From: Dirofilaria immitis
Lineage: Eukaryota > Nematoda > Chromadorea > Rhabditida > Onchocercidae
Direction: 5' to 3'
Length of the DNA: 64,000 nucleotides
Assembly: GCA_024305405.1 (NCBI GenBank)
Contig: JAKNDB010000087.1
Location: 6,326,501 to 6,390,500 of the forward strand
In this document: positions 1 through 14,400 of the stretch, in pieces
Layout: each line of letters begins with the position of its first letter
How positions within the stretch are numbered: position 1 is the stretch's first letter
Translations under genes and position numbers: made by a program
The notes under the pieces: model-generated
The model's database searches: none
The model's input: only the letters and a program-made list of their open reading frames with translations
What the model was told of the DNA's origin: nothing

Positions 1-3000
1 CTTGGATTGAATCTCCAAGTGCTAATAACTGTTGCAGCAGGCGAACGTCATTTTCCATTAGCGATATCTGCAAAGATTTAGATAACATTAATTTCATAAT
101 AAAGAATATTTGAATGTTAAATGTATTGTCCAAGTTCATGATAGATCGAAATTTCATTTAATCATTTAGTTGCGTATTATTTGCATTATAAAATGTGATA
201 AAAAAATTTTCGATTTTTGTCGTAATTCATTATGTAATTCAGGTATCCTTCCATAATTCCATTTATATGAATCATTCGCTAGCAAAACAATGTAAATTCC
301 CATCTCGACGGTTTTATTTATCATCAATAAAGAGAGAGAAAGAAAGAAAGAGAGAGAGAGAGAGAGGAGAGGGGAGAGAGGGAGAGATAATCCTATATAA
401 GTGAGTTGTGTGGATTAAAATTCGAATTAAAATTTTGTATTTTGTAACCCTTCCACAAATTCATTCTACTCTTCAAAGGAATATTATTTGCTAATTTCAG
501 GGATAATTGAATAAATAATTCACTGATGCTATACTTTACTATTTTACTTCACTTTAATACTCATGCCCATATTCGTGCCCAACTCCTACGAATATTAAAT
601 TATCTTATGTTGACCTTTTGACTCTACTAAAATGAAATCATTTATTATATTCATATCATTGATCCCTATCATTCCTTTTACTATAAAGTTACACAAGAAG
701 AGGATAATTAGATAGTAAAGGAAATGAAGGATAAAAGAAGACACGTATAGCAGTTTTCGCGAGTTGCAACGTATGTTACTTAAATTATTGCGTCGTTTAA
801 TCGATGAATCACCGATATGTTTTGATAGTAATGATAAGTTTATCAAATTATTTCAATGAGATCAATTACTGCATCGAAATATCGATAATGATGACATGAA
901 TAGCAAGAAGGATGCGATGATATTTAGATAGCGTAGTAGCACAGCAGCGAAACTGTATTTTCACACTATGATGATATTTATTTATAGGCAGTGAGTGATG
1001 TATGTTATGTTTTCATGAAATATACTACCGGGAATAAAGTACACTGATATCTGTGACAATATGGTACATAACTTAGCACTGCAGCAGTGCATATCTTAGT
1101 GAAAATTACTACTGATAAAAATACAAACGAAATTCAGCAAATCCGTGTTGGCGATACTACGATATATCCATTTGCTGTGCCTTAGTTGAGGATTTTAAAT
1201 GAATTTACAATTATTCTTCTTTCTGCTATTCTCCTCTATTATGCTTAAAAGTTTCGGCAAAAGTAGCGACTTTTCGGCTTTATCCAAGGTAATCTAAGAA
1301 TCATTAAGTCTTAAATTGATGTAACGTAAATAAATTGTATGAGAAAAACTGAAAAAAAAATAAAAAGTGAAATAAGAAAATTGAAGCTTCACTATTTGCT
1401 TCGATCAAAATCAGTGTTTCAAAGCCAAGTCCTTCCGTGCTTCATCCACTTTCTTTGGCCACTAATATTATAATCATTTTAAATTTGCCCTTATGCTCTT
1501 ATTGCTGATGGTATTGATGCTATTGTTTCCGAAGAAGTGATTGCGAGATGCTCAAAGAAGTTCATATACTGAGATTCTCCATATGCTAAAGGAAGCAAAT
1601 AATGAAGCAAAAGTTTTATTAAAATTCCGGGAAATTTCTATAAAAATTAAGCGTTGTTGAATTGATCTATTATTTTTAATTAATAAATAACAATTAGGAC
1701 TTCAAAAACTTAAATGAGAGATAATTTCAAAAACTACTTCCAGTTGTTTTAAAAAACCGTACTCCCAGTTTTCAAATCAAAATGTTTCAATTTTGAAGTT
1801 AGATTTATAAAAATTTCTGTACTTCTACAAAAGAAAGTTTTTAAAAAGATTTTCTAGCAACAGATTTAGTAGCAAATTGATGCGACCAATTCTTCTGGGC
1901 AGATCACTTTTCATTTATTATAGAAACTGAATATGAAATAATATAATCAGGCAGTTGTTAGTTACACCATGTTATTCACATGATAAATAATGTCAAGTCA
2001 ATAATATTTATTATAGTCTAATAACTGCTTTATCATATAATTCAACCGGCCGGTCAGGGATCATCAAAAATATCTGAGCAGTTCATTTCCGATCTTCTTT
2101 TCAGCCAATAATTGCGTATTCCATTTCACACAAATGGCTAAACTATTGGTAATAATGATAAGTAACCTTGAACGGCCGATCATTGTTTGTAGAATATGTT
2201 ATTAACCATCAAAATATTATATCTCAATAGTTGATAATGACAAATATTGCCAAGCAAAAGGGAATGATACATACTATAAGCATCGGGATATTCTCAAAAG
2301 TCATAGTAAACATTAAAGTTTAGCACTATAACACTAAAGATTATCATAGTTATAAAATAAATTGATTAGAGATATTTTCGAAAAAATTTTATGATATCTT
2401 TAATTTAGTATTTCGAAGTTTTTCAATTTTTCAAATCACAGAAGCATCTTGAAGAAGTACGCTTGACATTTACAAAAGTTCCAAAATTCGTGTAGCTCAC
2501 TTTAATAATAAAATTATGAAGGCAAAAGTCTCATGATGATTGATATATCAAAAGCGGCTAGCTAGTTTGGAAATTCTTTAAACAACTGGAAATTAATCGA
2601 CTGCCTTCTTCATTTACACATTTAAACCTAATTATTTCTTCCCATAATATTTGCTTCGATTTCTAAAATCTCTTGTACTCAATTTAATGCAAATAAATCC
2701 AGTATTTTTCTCTACGTTAAATCATCAATAATTATCCTAGATCAAACTCTATTTAACTTTTTCTAAATGCAATAGATGAGAGATCACTAATCATTGATAA
2801 GTTTTATCATTTTATAATTAATAGAAAATTCAGTGGCAAGACGTATTTTTTTATTCTTTTATTATCACCTTATCTCATCTTTAATTATCCTGCATGTATT
2901 GAATTGGATTCCCTGTTTTGACTATTCAATGCTCGACAATATTTTTTTCATCTTATTGAAACATTCAAAAATAATCTTTTTTTTGACAGGATTATCAACT

Positions 3001-4520
3001 AATTATTATCAGTCCACGTGAAGTAATTTTTAAATTCGTATCAATTTATACTAAAAAGTATTTAGTCTGTTTCTTTTTAGAGACATTTCTGAAAATTTGG
3101 TTAGTCTGTTTCTTTTTTAGAGACATTTCTGAAAATTTGGTTAGTCTGTTTCTTTTTTTAGAGACATTTCTGAAAATTTGGTTAGTCTGTTTCTTTTTAG
3201 AGACATTTCTGAAAATTTGGTAAATTTTCAGAAATGTCATTGAATAATATTAAAAATTAAAGGGAAAAATGTATGAAAATTATATTTCGTTGAATAGAGA
3301 AAGCATTTTTGATAAATAATCAGTAATCGTTAGCAGCTGCATATATGAATAAATAGGTTGAGAAATGTAGCTGTGTTTAAGTTTTATGGAATAATACGTT
3401 TTCAAGTATTTCATCATTTCAGTACTGAGGCTCTAATTGCTGACCAATGCAGAAAGTATTGTAAGAAACCTCTGCAGATGCATAACTCTAAAAATTTTTG
3501 ATAGCTACATTTTTTGGCATATAAAGAAACAAAGGGCGTCTGAAATGTTTGTAAAGAATTTTTGGCATATTTTATGAATGTAAAATATCGTTTAAAAAAT
3601 ATTTGTTTCTTATCAAAATTTGCAAAGATAAATTATAAAAGATTTATAAATCTAAGACGCTCGTTACTCGTTATTCAGAATTTTTGCAAGCTGTCACTTT
3701 TATTCTTGTTGACATTAAAGAGAAATTTAAGAGATATTTAAAATTACAACATATTCCAAATTTTACCATTTTTTCGCGCAGGAGGTCGAAATTTCTTTGT
3801 GACCTTCGATTAGAATCACCATAGTCATTGTTGTCATTAATAATTGTTATTGCAGTTCTTGTCTCTGATTCTAGATTATTTGTCGAGAATATCGAAGATC
3901 GTGATGCCATAGTTAATGAGGCAGCAGTTGAGAAGCGGTGTGATGATGAGCACGAGAGTGACGGTAGATGAAAATTATTGTTACCATCGCTTATCAGGGT
4001 GGATTTCTGATTGTTTTCGACACATGAATCAGTGGCTATTGAAAGTTTTTTCGGATTTGCTTTGGCTATGGGAGACATAGTATTTATCGAAGAAATTTCG
4101 GTAGAACCAAAATGATGGATATCTATTATAGAAGGAATCTTTGATTCAGAACAAGATGTGCTTGTTTTTGAGCAAAAGGAACTGTCGCAGACTTAGTAGG
4201 AGGAACCGTAGTATTTTCAGAGCACCTCGAAAATGCTGTGCTATTATCATAAGATGCAAAAGTTTCCGATCCCCTTAGCACAAAATTAAAATCGGAGCTG
4301 ACGAATGGGTAAGGAATTTCGTCATCCAAATTACAAAACTTTTCGTCTTTTTACAGCGTTCCAAACGCTTCAAACGACTGGCACAAAATCGCCGATAATC
4401 CGCCAAATTATCGTCCATTTTTAATTTTGTCCTATAATTTATTAAAGCCATTAAAAGTCTTTTCAGGTCATTATTTTTTGCATGGATACGCACGATAAAA
4501 AAAATATGAATATTACGAAA
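1..4520 (-). CDS. FAM89/LURAP1-like leucine repeat adaptor protein, partial (3' end off the window)
   Basis: Two exons are visible on the minus strand: about 4520-3767 and 67-1, the second cut by the window edge. They join in phase 0, through a GTAAAA donor after Met and a TTTGCAG acceptor. The joined segment LLREKMISLMENDV, followed by RLLQQLLALGDSIQ, aligns without gaps to the conserved leucine-rich core of the FAM89/LURAP1 family (pattern LLRxEMxxLxxxDxxLLxQLxxLxxSIQ), as I recall it. These are small adaptor-type proteins, some linked to actin and kinase signalling. The upstream exon carries a basic stretch (DYRRFCASRLKRLER) and then about 170 Ser/Thr/Asn-rich residues, likely disordered. 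The true start is unclear: an in-frame ATG lies at 4451, or the exon begins at an acceptor near 4520. The frame breaks twice, at T5 4348-4352 and T5 4165-4169 (A5 on the coding strand); one extra A at each restores a single frame. Family call is fairly strong; function is inferred. Confidence 0.6.
331..388. repeat. GA-rich microsatellite
   Basis: A purine-only run of GA and GAAA units with some G-rich interruptions. It lies in the large intron of the FAM89-like gene. No coding potential. Confidence 0.9.
3062..3220. repeat. Tandem array, four copies of a 39-41 bp unit
   Basis: Four near-identical head-to-tail units start at 3062, 3101, 3141 and 3182. They differ only in the length of an internal T-run: 5, 6, 7 and 5 T. 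Each unit ends in GACATTTCTGAAAATTTGG. The array sits in the intron of the FAM89-like gene. It creates a spurious repetitive open frame on the minus strand that should not be read as a protein. Confidence 0.95.
3202..3238. repeat. Perfect 17 bp inverted repeat capping the tandem array
   Basis: GACATTTCTGAAAATTT at 3202-3218, in the last tandem unit, is followed after a 3 bp spacer by its exact reverse complement at 3222-3238. The pair could form a stable hairpin. It is seen only at the right end of the array. Confidence 0.9.
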
Positions 4521-4967
4521 CTAACGACGAAAAGCCATTTTCAACATGAATAAGATGTCAAAATTTTTCGTTGTAAAATGAAATCCAAAGAGAAGAGAAA
4601 ATAAATTATTAATCAAGGAATTGATCATATAAAAAGATGACCGTAGGTCTCATTTTCTTGTCTTGTCTCCATCCCTAAATTTTTAATTTGAAATCAGCAA
4701 ATTCTCGAAATACTTTATTTTTCGAAATAATTTTTATTTTTTGTTCTTATTTTAACATATTGCAAGAAAAATTTCACTTTTATAGTTTAATATGACAAAA
4801 GAGGTTACTAACTATAAGTGTTACTATATGATAAAAATCAGATTAATAGCATGAAGAAAGATAAGAATTTTTTTTTAATAGCAATTTTTATAAACATATT
4901 ATCAAGCACTATATAATATTTCAATGAAGATTTGAAGGAGAAAAATATGTAATCAAGTGAAAAACTA

Positions 4968-5643
4968 TTGACAGAATATATTAATTTGCATTCGTTGCTA
5001 TCAAAAATTTGTCGTTTATCATTTAGGAATACTAACTTAGTTGGAAAATTCATGGAAAGCACAATATTAAATAAGAAGAACCAAAGCAAATCCAAAGCAG
5101 AATGGGAGTATGGACCTTATCACACTTTTATCAAAGCCTGCAGGAAGAATTATAGGGATCCTAAGTTTATTATCAAAAAGTTTACTTCTAAGATTCAAGC
5201 AATTGTTCCATCGATTTTCTGTGAGGCATGTTTTTTAAAACTGATTGTCAGAAATTGGCAAGAGGACACTTACTACTCAACAATAATCGAAGATAATTTG
5301 AGTTCACATCTATTGTTGATTTTTTTAGATAACAACTTCAATATCCTATGTTTTTTTAGCGATGCTTAAAAATTGATCAATAACTGATTTATCAATATAT
5401 ATTGAATTTAAATTTTTGCTACTTATTTAATATCAAAAATTTGACAAGAAACTTCAACAAAAATTGAGTAGCAATATAATTTAGTTGAGAAAATAATGGA
5501 TCATCGATATGTAAATTTGATAAGAAATTTGTTACATCTGTGATTCTACATCTTTTCAAAAAACAATGGCCAGAGTGATGACACTTCAGGCAAATGAGAT
5601 GTGAAAAGGTTGAAATAAAAAGAGAAAATGACAAAAAGCACAA
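4968..5643. other. Unexplained open frames on both strands
   Basis: A 133-codon open frame runs on the plus strand (4968-5369), and a 74-codon one on the minus strand (5643-5419). The plus frame is long for DNA this AT-rich and has mixed composition, but I recognise no domain. The minus frame holds a Cys/His cluster, CLKCHHSGHCFLKRC. It resembles a CCHC zinc knuckle, with the last Cys one residue out of register. It could be a relic of a retroelement gag or simply chance. No flanking repeats or reverse transcriptase were seen. Confidence 0.2.
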
Positions 5644-8274
5644 AATAATCGTCTAGATGAATTTCTAATTTCTTCTATGAATTCCTGAGAAATGATGAGA
5701 ATAAAATATAAAGTTGGTCAAAATGAACAATAAGATACTTTTAATTATACAATGTTGAGTTAAAAAAAAGAGAATAATTTAATTTGCCATTAATCAAAAA
5801 ACTCAGCGTCTCAACAGTTAAAATTATGCTTCCACTTCACCGTTACTTTTCATAATATTTCCATTCAACATATTCAATATACACTTTTGGTCTTCTATTT
5901 GTGGAAGATGCAAGAAAATTCTACTTATATCCATCCATCCATCCCTTCATTTACTCTGTTATACCTAATTTCGCTTTGAGAAAAATATTCATTGAGTTTT
6001 ATAATTTCAGAATTCAAGACAATGTAAGTATAGAGAATCAAGAATTTAAGCCGATAAATGAAGGCATTATGGATGCTTGATGTGACATAATTTGATTGTA
6101 AGTTCTTCAAATAAATGAAAAAATTATCAGAGATAGGCATAAATTGAAATGTGCAACATTTAGTACAAGAATCAGTCAATTAAATTTTTTAATCAAATCA
6201 AGAAAATAAAATTTAGGTAAGATGATATGATAGAATAACAGTAATAAATGTTATTTAATATCCTTTAACCTTTCCTCCACCTTATCTTTCCGTTTCGATG
6301 CCTGTTATCTATTTCACATTTCAAAAAGCCTCCGTTTTTCATTTCAATAAAATTTTTAAGAACCAAAGATGCAAACTTTCAAGTTCCATTGATTTTATTC
6401 GCCTCTCTATCACTCTTAATCATAATTGATAGATTGCTCGATTTTTGTTGAAAAAGAGGAAATAGAAATAACATGCGCAATTTGACATGCTGACTTATCA
6501 GCATATCATTATCATCATTGCAAATATAAAGAGGAATTTTACTATATTGAAATGATTTTTCAATTATAAAGATTGGAGTAAAAGACAGAAGAGAAGTAAA
6601 ATAAAGGACATTTGCTGCGAGCAGGAGATTTATTTATTATCAAACGAGTTTGCTCAACGGAAGGGAAATTTTCAAGAGGGTTTCGGCAAATGGTTCATCA
6701 TTGTGTTTCTATGGACTACTACAACGGAAAACCTGATATCCAGAGCAAAGTTGTATTGATGTTTGTCAGCAGCTCATGTGTTCCTCCCTTAATTGAATGA
6801 ATGAATGCTTATCTTCGTTTCTTTTGTAAATGAATTAATTTTGACAAATGGATCAATTAAATCAACTTTTTCTTATATCATTAGTTGTACTAATTAATTT
6901 AATTTCTTTTTAATCTCAAATTCTTCTACATTTTTCCGCAAAACACATTTCATTTTTAATAAAAATAAATTGAGCATGAGCATGTATTGTATATGAAGCA
7001 TTTGAAATCAATAAAACATCCATTTTTAAGCATTTCATCTTTTCGAAAGAAAAATGGTTCATTCAGCAAGTTGTTTTTCAACAAAGATGAGTTGGATAAT
7101 TCTGTTGAATAATTTAGTGATGGATAACATTACTTCTCAAATGGTAATGATTGGTTACTAGCATTGCTGATCAACACTATTTGATATCGAACATTTTAAT
7201 TCATAGTACTAAATTTCATTTCACATTTTAACATTTTCATATTTATAATGATAGAAAATGATTCGTAAAAAAAGGCAAAAATGATTTCCTCAATTCTCGA
7301 CTTCTTATGCATTTAGATAAATTTTTCAGACTTTTCAAAACTTTTTTCTCAGCAAAATACCAAACAAGCTATTGAACAAATAAAATGATAGAAATGAGTA
7401 ATTCATTTCCGTCATCTTTTTATTATCAAAAATGATTATTTTCTTAAACGCAACAACATTAAAAATAATTACAGAAAAGCGCTCTCGAAAATATTGATAA
7501 TAAAAGTAGCTTTACAATTTTTCAAACAAGGAAAGAAAGATCAAATTAGTTTTTGTTCAAGCAGATCATCTGAAAATATATATCGAAGATGGAGATTGTG
7601 GTAGGTGATAAATAACGCAGAATCTGTCAACGATTTAGTTTAGCTGCAGCAATAATTATTATAGAAAAGAGAATATACCATTGAAATCGTTGAATAATAT
7701 TTGAGCAACCAAGGAATTAGATATATAAGCGGTAACTAGGCATATCATTTCAATATTACCATATTGACGAAAGGAAAAAAGAAATAAAAGCGTTCATTTG
7801 AATAAGTTTTGATATTTGATGATCTTTCTCAACAGAAGAATAATGAATTCTTACAATTAAAATCGATTTAAAACAAATAACTTTGTATTAAAGTTAATTA
7901 AAAAAAAAAAAAATTGGAAAGATGAATATAGTTGAATATAAGTATGTTAGTAACTATTATCAATGAAAATGAAAATTATTGGTTCTTTTTTGACGTTAAA
8001 AATAAAATATTCGCTTAATTTACAAAATTCTCCTCACATTTAATTTATGTAATTTTTTTTCTTTTAAAATTATAAAGTAATTGATGGAAATAACATATTT
8101 TGAAGTGAGTAAAAAATAGTTCTATACGATAAATTGTAAATTTCAAATTCAAAACATGGACTGCTATAAAGCCATTAATGCAACAAAATAGTTAAATGGT
8201 AATTATATTCCGACATATGACAGAGAAACAGAAGTGAGCAACAGAAATTTTCCATCGAATGAATAATAAATAAT

Positions 8275-8481
8275 TATATATATATATATATATGGGACCT
8301 AGCTTCGATACTTGAGGACTGGATCTAAGAACAGGTTGGTAGCCTAGGCATATATCTCCCTTGGTCTCTTCAATCGTCCACAACTCCATTCGTTTTTGCT
8401 TTTCCATCTGTTTGTATAATCATTTAAGGGAGGGTTAAAATAGGTCATTAATGGTAGCCTAAGCATATATCTTCCCTTATC
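8275..8481. repeat. (AT)n tract followed by a diverged direct repeat pair
   Basis: An AT dinucleotide run at about 8275-8293 is followed by a segment less AT-rich than its surroundings. In it the motif GGTAGCCTA(G/A)GCATATATCT occurs at 8338 and again at 8453, each followed by CCCTT. The spacing is 115 bp. It could be a remnant of a mobile element; no open frame or terminal inverted repeat was found. Confidence 0.5.
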
Positions 8482-11400
8482 TTGGCTGTAATGTGCTTTG
8501 TCATCAAATGGTACCAATCAGGGAGATGGTGAAATTTGTCTGTGTAATATCTTTGTGCAATCAGCACCCATTAAGCTAGTCAATAATCATTTTTGAAATC
8601 GCCTGAAAATAAAGAGAAGCCGCCAAATGGACAAATAAATAAATAAACAAAAAAAGTGATCGTTATTGAATCATCGATGATATATTATAGTAACAAATTT
8701 ATCACAGACTGATAAAAAGTTCGAAATTAATCACTTCCATACGGAGCAGAAATTTTAAGATCCTGAAGTTCTGCAAAATTCATATTTTTCCCCAACTCTT
8801 TTCAATTCTATTTTCCTTTTTTCTAATCTGAATATAATGTTTTATTTTCTCTTCACTCTATTTCTAAAGTAATGCACATTTTGTTTTATTTAATTTTGGT
8901 TACTAATAAAAATTGTCTAGAAGTTTCCAACCAATTAAAGAAATCATCCATCACCTCATTTTTTATGAATAAACTTTTTTTTTTACAGAGGAGAGAAGAA
9001 ATAGTCATGACAAGGTTTATGTTTATTGTTGTTGTAGATATGTTAATTCATGAGAATGAATAATTTCATATATTTAATTCAATTTCGAATCGATGAAAAA
9101 TGGAAAAAATTTGTTAAGCGATTGATTATTAATAACTTTCTGCAGGCAAAAGCATATAAAATAGGAATTAAAAAAAATTCATTTTCACTTGAATTTTAAG
9201 CAAATTATCATTTCTCAAGCATGACACTTTAATTTAATTCATGAATTAAAGTAGAAATTTTTTTCTGCTTATGATAGAAAATTTTAGTAGAAAATATCGA
9301 TAAAATCTCTTATAATTTATATATAATTTAAATGAACATAAATTTATTAGGTTTCTCAGATTTTTATATCGTAAAATTCTGAAGAGTTTTTTCAATTGTA
9401 ATGTTATGATATATTGTATTTAGAATTGCAAGAGCAAAATAAATGATAGATAATCTTCTTTCAAATAGCACTTCCTACTAGAAGATGAGAATGAGATTTT
9501 GAGTAAATGCTTCTTTTGTTGGTGATGTAACGAAATGACCAATATAATGGTCGCTGAACGATTACCAGATGTCCCTTTTATTAGAATAAAATGACGCAAA
9601 AGATGCAGCAGCTGTAAAAGCGATGACCATGATAGTAAAGTTGATATTGATGGGACAGATGTGTTCTGAATTGATGGGATGAAAATGAAAATACATTTAC
9701 AAATAACTGAAATTTTATTATTGCAAGCAATCGTAGAATTATTTATAAATGTTGCGAATAGATATGAGAAAGAGTTAAATTAAGTGTAAAGCTAATAATT
9801 GCAAATTTTATAGTTTACGAATTAATGAAATTTTCCTTTGATAATTTTTATAAGTTTTTCAAAAATCAAATAAAAATGGGAAAAGTAATGTGTCGAGTTA
9901 AGTTTTTGGTGATTAATTTAAGATTTCAAAATTGGATTTGTAGAATCATGGCCAAGGAATCGAAGAAAATCAAAATCGAAAGATTCCTTTCATGAATCCA
10001 CCAAACATTGCCTTCCTTCAAAGAATAAGAAAAAATTTTGTTGGATCAATTTTCTTTCAAAAAATTTAAGTGTAATAAGTGCCCATAAGGTCAAAGAAAG
10101 TAACCGTCAAATGTCATTTGATATTCATGAAATTTTTGGCAAAATGATGAAAGAATAGAACAGTCACTATTAAAAATCTGTTATGATGAATGACCAATCA
10201 TTTCTGATGATAAGAATATCGAATTCCAAAAAATATTCATTTATTTAGTATATATCTCTATTGGATTAAGAGACTACAGATCATTGAACTAGAAAATTAG
10301 ATAATAGAATTCGAAAATTTTCAGAAGAATATAAAATATTTAATTTTTAGGATAGAAAAACCAATACCATTAAGATGAGTAAAATTTTTAAAATATTTTC
10401 AATTGAACTATATATCCTATTTTATAATCAATAGTTGCATTTGAGATTCATTTCGTTCAGGAAAGAGTATTGAAAAAAATTGCATAATTAAGGAAATTTC
10501 AGAATATATCTATGAATTTGAAAAATTATTGTTAAAGAAAGAGATTCTCTTTATAGAAACATCCGTATATTTCTGTATTTTTTGAAGGAAAGAGAATTTC
10601 GAACCCTAAAGACTTTTAATTAATTGTTTGGCTAAAAATAGTTACGAAAAGATTTACTTATCTGACTGAAGAAGAGAAGAAAGCATTAAATACATCTCTT
10701 CCGGTAATTTATTATTTCATTTTATTATAAAGCATTAATTTTCTCATTGTATTTTATTATAAAACATTTTAAAAATTTATCACAACATTTTTGAGATTTT
10801 GCAAAAATCTTATAATAAAAAATCATACCAAAGTATTCGATTGGAACCTAAACCTAAATATACATAATAAAACAAAGTAGAATATACGCATGTATTTTAA
10901 TCAATTGGATCAGTATTATACAAAACAAACATTGAATAGACTTCAATCAATAAATTTTACGAAATTACAGAATAAACATAAGCAGTGAGTGATTCCCAAA
11001 AAGCTGTTTTTATTGTATAATTAAACCGTTTTTCTAAATACATAGAAAAGATTCTGCTAATCTACTTCAAAATATCATTGTCCAAGACTTAGTACCATTA
11101 CAATTTCCAGGTTGCGTCAAAGATTTCTTGTTGACTATGAAGAAATTCGGATGAAATATGATATTTTGCATTTATTAGAAAGCTTTTTCACAATACAAAA
11201 ACAAAAAATTGCTTTAAAATGAATTTTAACTTTTAGAAAAAATAGTTAAAATTAATTTTAATCGATTGTTGAATATCTAAACTGCTAATAATTTGAAAGA
11301 AAAAAAAGGTTTCAAGTGTTTAAGAAAATATTTCAATAGTTAAAGTTTTTAAGAGAAGGAAATGTTCTAACAAAATGTTTCTATTCCTTTCGTTACATTT

Positions 11401-14400
11401 TTCTAAATTTTTTTAAAATATTTAATGAAATAAAGAGCATATAATTTTGATGCTTTATACTCTTTACAGAATTAAATATTTTTATAATCAATAAAAAAAC
11501 AATTTATCAACCTTTTCTTATGATTCCAAAAAAAAAAAAATTTCTTTTGATGGAATAAATCTCTATAAGTTTGTTCTTTATATTATTAAAGGCTTAAAAA
11601 GTGATTTGATCAAATAAAATTCGGATGGACATGCATTCTCTTTGAAATAGATAAGAACTGTATTGTAGCGATGATTGTTCGAAATATTTCAACCTAACAG
11701 ACTACTAGTTTTGTCCTATTCATAAATCTAATAGGATCAGAAAAAGTTGAAAATTTTTCATCTTTTGATCAACAAAAACGACTACAATTTTACTATCTCA
11801 TTCCTGAAAGCTTCAGAAGATTGATGAATTCTTTACTACCATACCGTGTAATAATTATTTATTGCAAATTGTTTGTTTAGACAATGCAAATAATACCAAA
11901 TGTGCATCGCTCATGTATGTATAAAATGTTGCCATAAAATTCAAATCTGTAAAATATGAAATGGATAAAGATTTGTTTATACAACATTCTATGTGATGAA
12001 CGATAAGGATTATCATTAACTTCAATTTTAAAGATAAATAAAATCCATCCTCTCTCTGAATTTTCATCTGTGCAAACGTATGAGGCATTTAATTAGCTCG
12101 AATGTTTGAAGGAATCAGAAATGAAACTGAAAATATCTGACAGTTCCCTTGATGTTCATCTTTAACACAACGACTATGCCAAGATATGGAATAGAGAAAA
12201 GTTTCAAATCTTTGGAAGATAGAAGATTCATTTAATTTTAAATGGTAATTTTGCAAACTTGTAAGAAATTAAGCATGAAATTTTTGAATGGTTAATGAGA
12301 GTGGCATAATCACAGAAAGTATGATAAAGTAAAATTATCATTTGATGGATGCATTGAAGTTCGAAGGCAACTATCTGATGGATTTATCAACAGAATAGAT
12401 GAGCAAATGAATGAACAGATAATAAAGAAATATTTTGATATAATCGTAATGCACTTCTATAATGGAGACGATATGCGTGACGAATTTCACGCTGCGAAGG
12501 GGTAAATGAACAACTAAAACGTTAGCTTCGACTTTATCATCGCGTTGGAATTTCGTCACGAACATTTGAATAAATGAATGAGGTTGCAAAAGTAGATGAA
12601 GTTTGTGCTGGTAAAGTTCGATGAAATTTCACATTAGTGGGGTTCAAAATGATATCGAATTTGCATAAATGTTTTAACATATAGAGATATAATATACATG
12701 CAAAATATATAATATATACCTAAAAGAGAAGACGGACAAACATGTATGACATAAATATTAGTAATAATAGTAAAAGAAATGTAGTGTATATCTTTGGCAT
12801 GATGACCTATATCTAAACTGGCATCTATTTATGTAGAACTTACATGATCAGAACAATTTGTTGAAAATGAGAGAAAGATTATTTTTCGAGAAGAGAAAAG
12901 TAAAGAAAAGAAGTTCCAGAATCAGTCCTGGGAAATTCTTTGTTGAATATGCTTTTAAAATGGATTAAACCAAAACCTAATCAGCGATCAATAAGCTTAC
13001 TTCGAATAATAACTTTTAAATATATGAAATGATTGAAAATCGATATGAATTTCACACAAATAATTGGAAAAAAGCCTAACAACAAGTCTTTCGCAAAAAT
13101 GTACAATTTTTGAATGAGAGATCGTTCTGTGTCCAATAACTTTAACATTTTCAGTCGCCTATATTCTATCAATCCAAAACACTTCTTGCTTGAATAATTT
13201 TGGTGACTGAAAAATTTCTTAGAAAATTTCATTTACTTTTTATTTTATCAAATTAATATCAAGAATTGAATCCCCACCTAGAAAATAGCTTAATGAAAAT
13301 ACTTGATTGTACAGTTGGTCTAATCTATTATGAACACAATTTAATTTAAACAAACACATAAGGAGTTGCTACATGTAAACAACAACTCCTCGTATAAGTT
13401 CGATTTCAAATCTATATTTATTATGAAATTAACAAGATGTAGATATATGTTAGCTATTGCGAATCATGCAAAAAAAATTCGGATTCTCCTAATATTCTAA
13501 TCAGTAGAAAAAAACAAAAACGATACTTTCATTGAAGAGAAAATGGACGAACGAATTTGAATTTACAAAAATTTATATTTGTCTATTTAAAATTGGATTT
13601 TAAAAGGAGAAAGCAAAGTTAAAATATATATGCAGAATTCCTCGTTAACTTCCAATTTCTCGTTAACTTCAAGAAATTACTACAAGCAGATTTTTTCAAA
13701 AATGAAAAATAAAAGTATTATTAATAGAAAATTTTATAAGAAATAAATTGAAATACAAACATTCAGAAGTATGATAATATTATAAATATACTGATAGCAA
13801 TCACACATCATAGCATTGTTTATAAATTTATTATTCTCAAAATAAAGTTGTGCTTTTTTAAAAAATATAAGAAATATGCAAATACTCGTTCATATTGGAA
13901 TTCGTTCATTTATTCAAATACGATATAATACAAAATATAAACAAATAAAATTTTATGCATTTTAGTAATTATATTAAGGATTGTGATATTAATGATCGCC
14001 TGAAAGAATTGTGAAAATATCCGAAAAATCATTTATTTGAAATGGTTCTACAAATTTATTCATTTTCTATTAGTTCCTCTAATCCCACCTGTAGCTACCG
14101 ATATATCTTCTAAGAAAAATTAATTAACAATGTATTGAAAAACTTGTTCGTAATGATATCTTATATGATAACATCTTCAGCAATTCGCTTTTTATCAAAA
14201 GTAATAAACATCACCGCTGGTATGCATATTTCAACATAATCTTAACACTTTTGATCATCATCATAATCATAATTATTTGCACTATCATTATATTTATCAT
14301 TTTCAAATCATACACTGTCATTCAAAATAAATATCTCCGTTTCTTATGTTCGTCATGTGTTTTAATTTAACGCTTTGAATCGCAGAGAGTATCCTTACCA

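Noticed and set aside
3046..3240. 64-codon repetitive Lys/Ser-rich frame on the minus strand
   Set aside because: It is a translation of the tandem array inside an intron, with no acceptor, donor or start context.
4275..4493. Possible SRP68 similarity of the DYRRFCASRLKRL segment
   Set aside because: The resemblance is limited to a short basic helix, and the downstream exon fits FAM89/LURAP1 over 28 residues.
12476..12560. Possible inverted repeat around CGTGACGAA
   Set aside because: Only about nine bases pair cleanly and the arms are 60 bp apart; chance is sufficient in this context.
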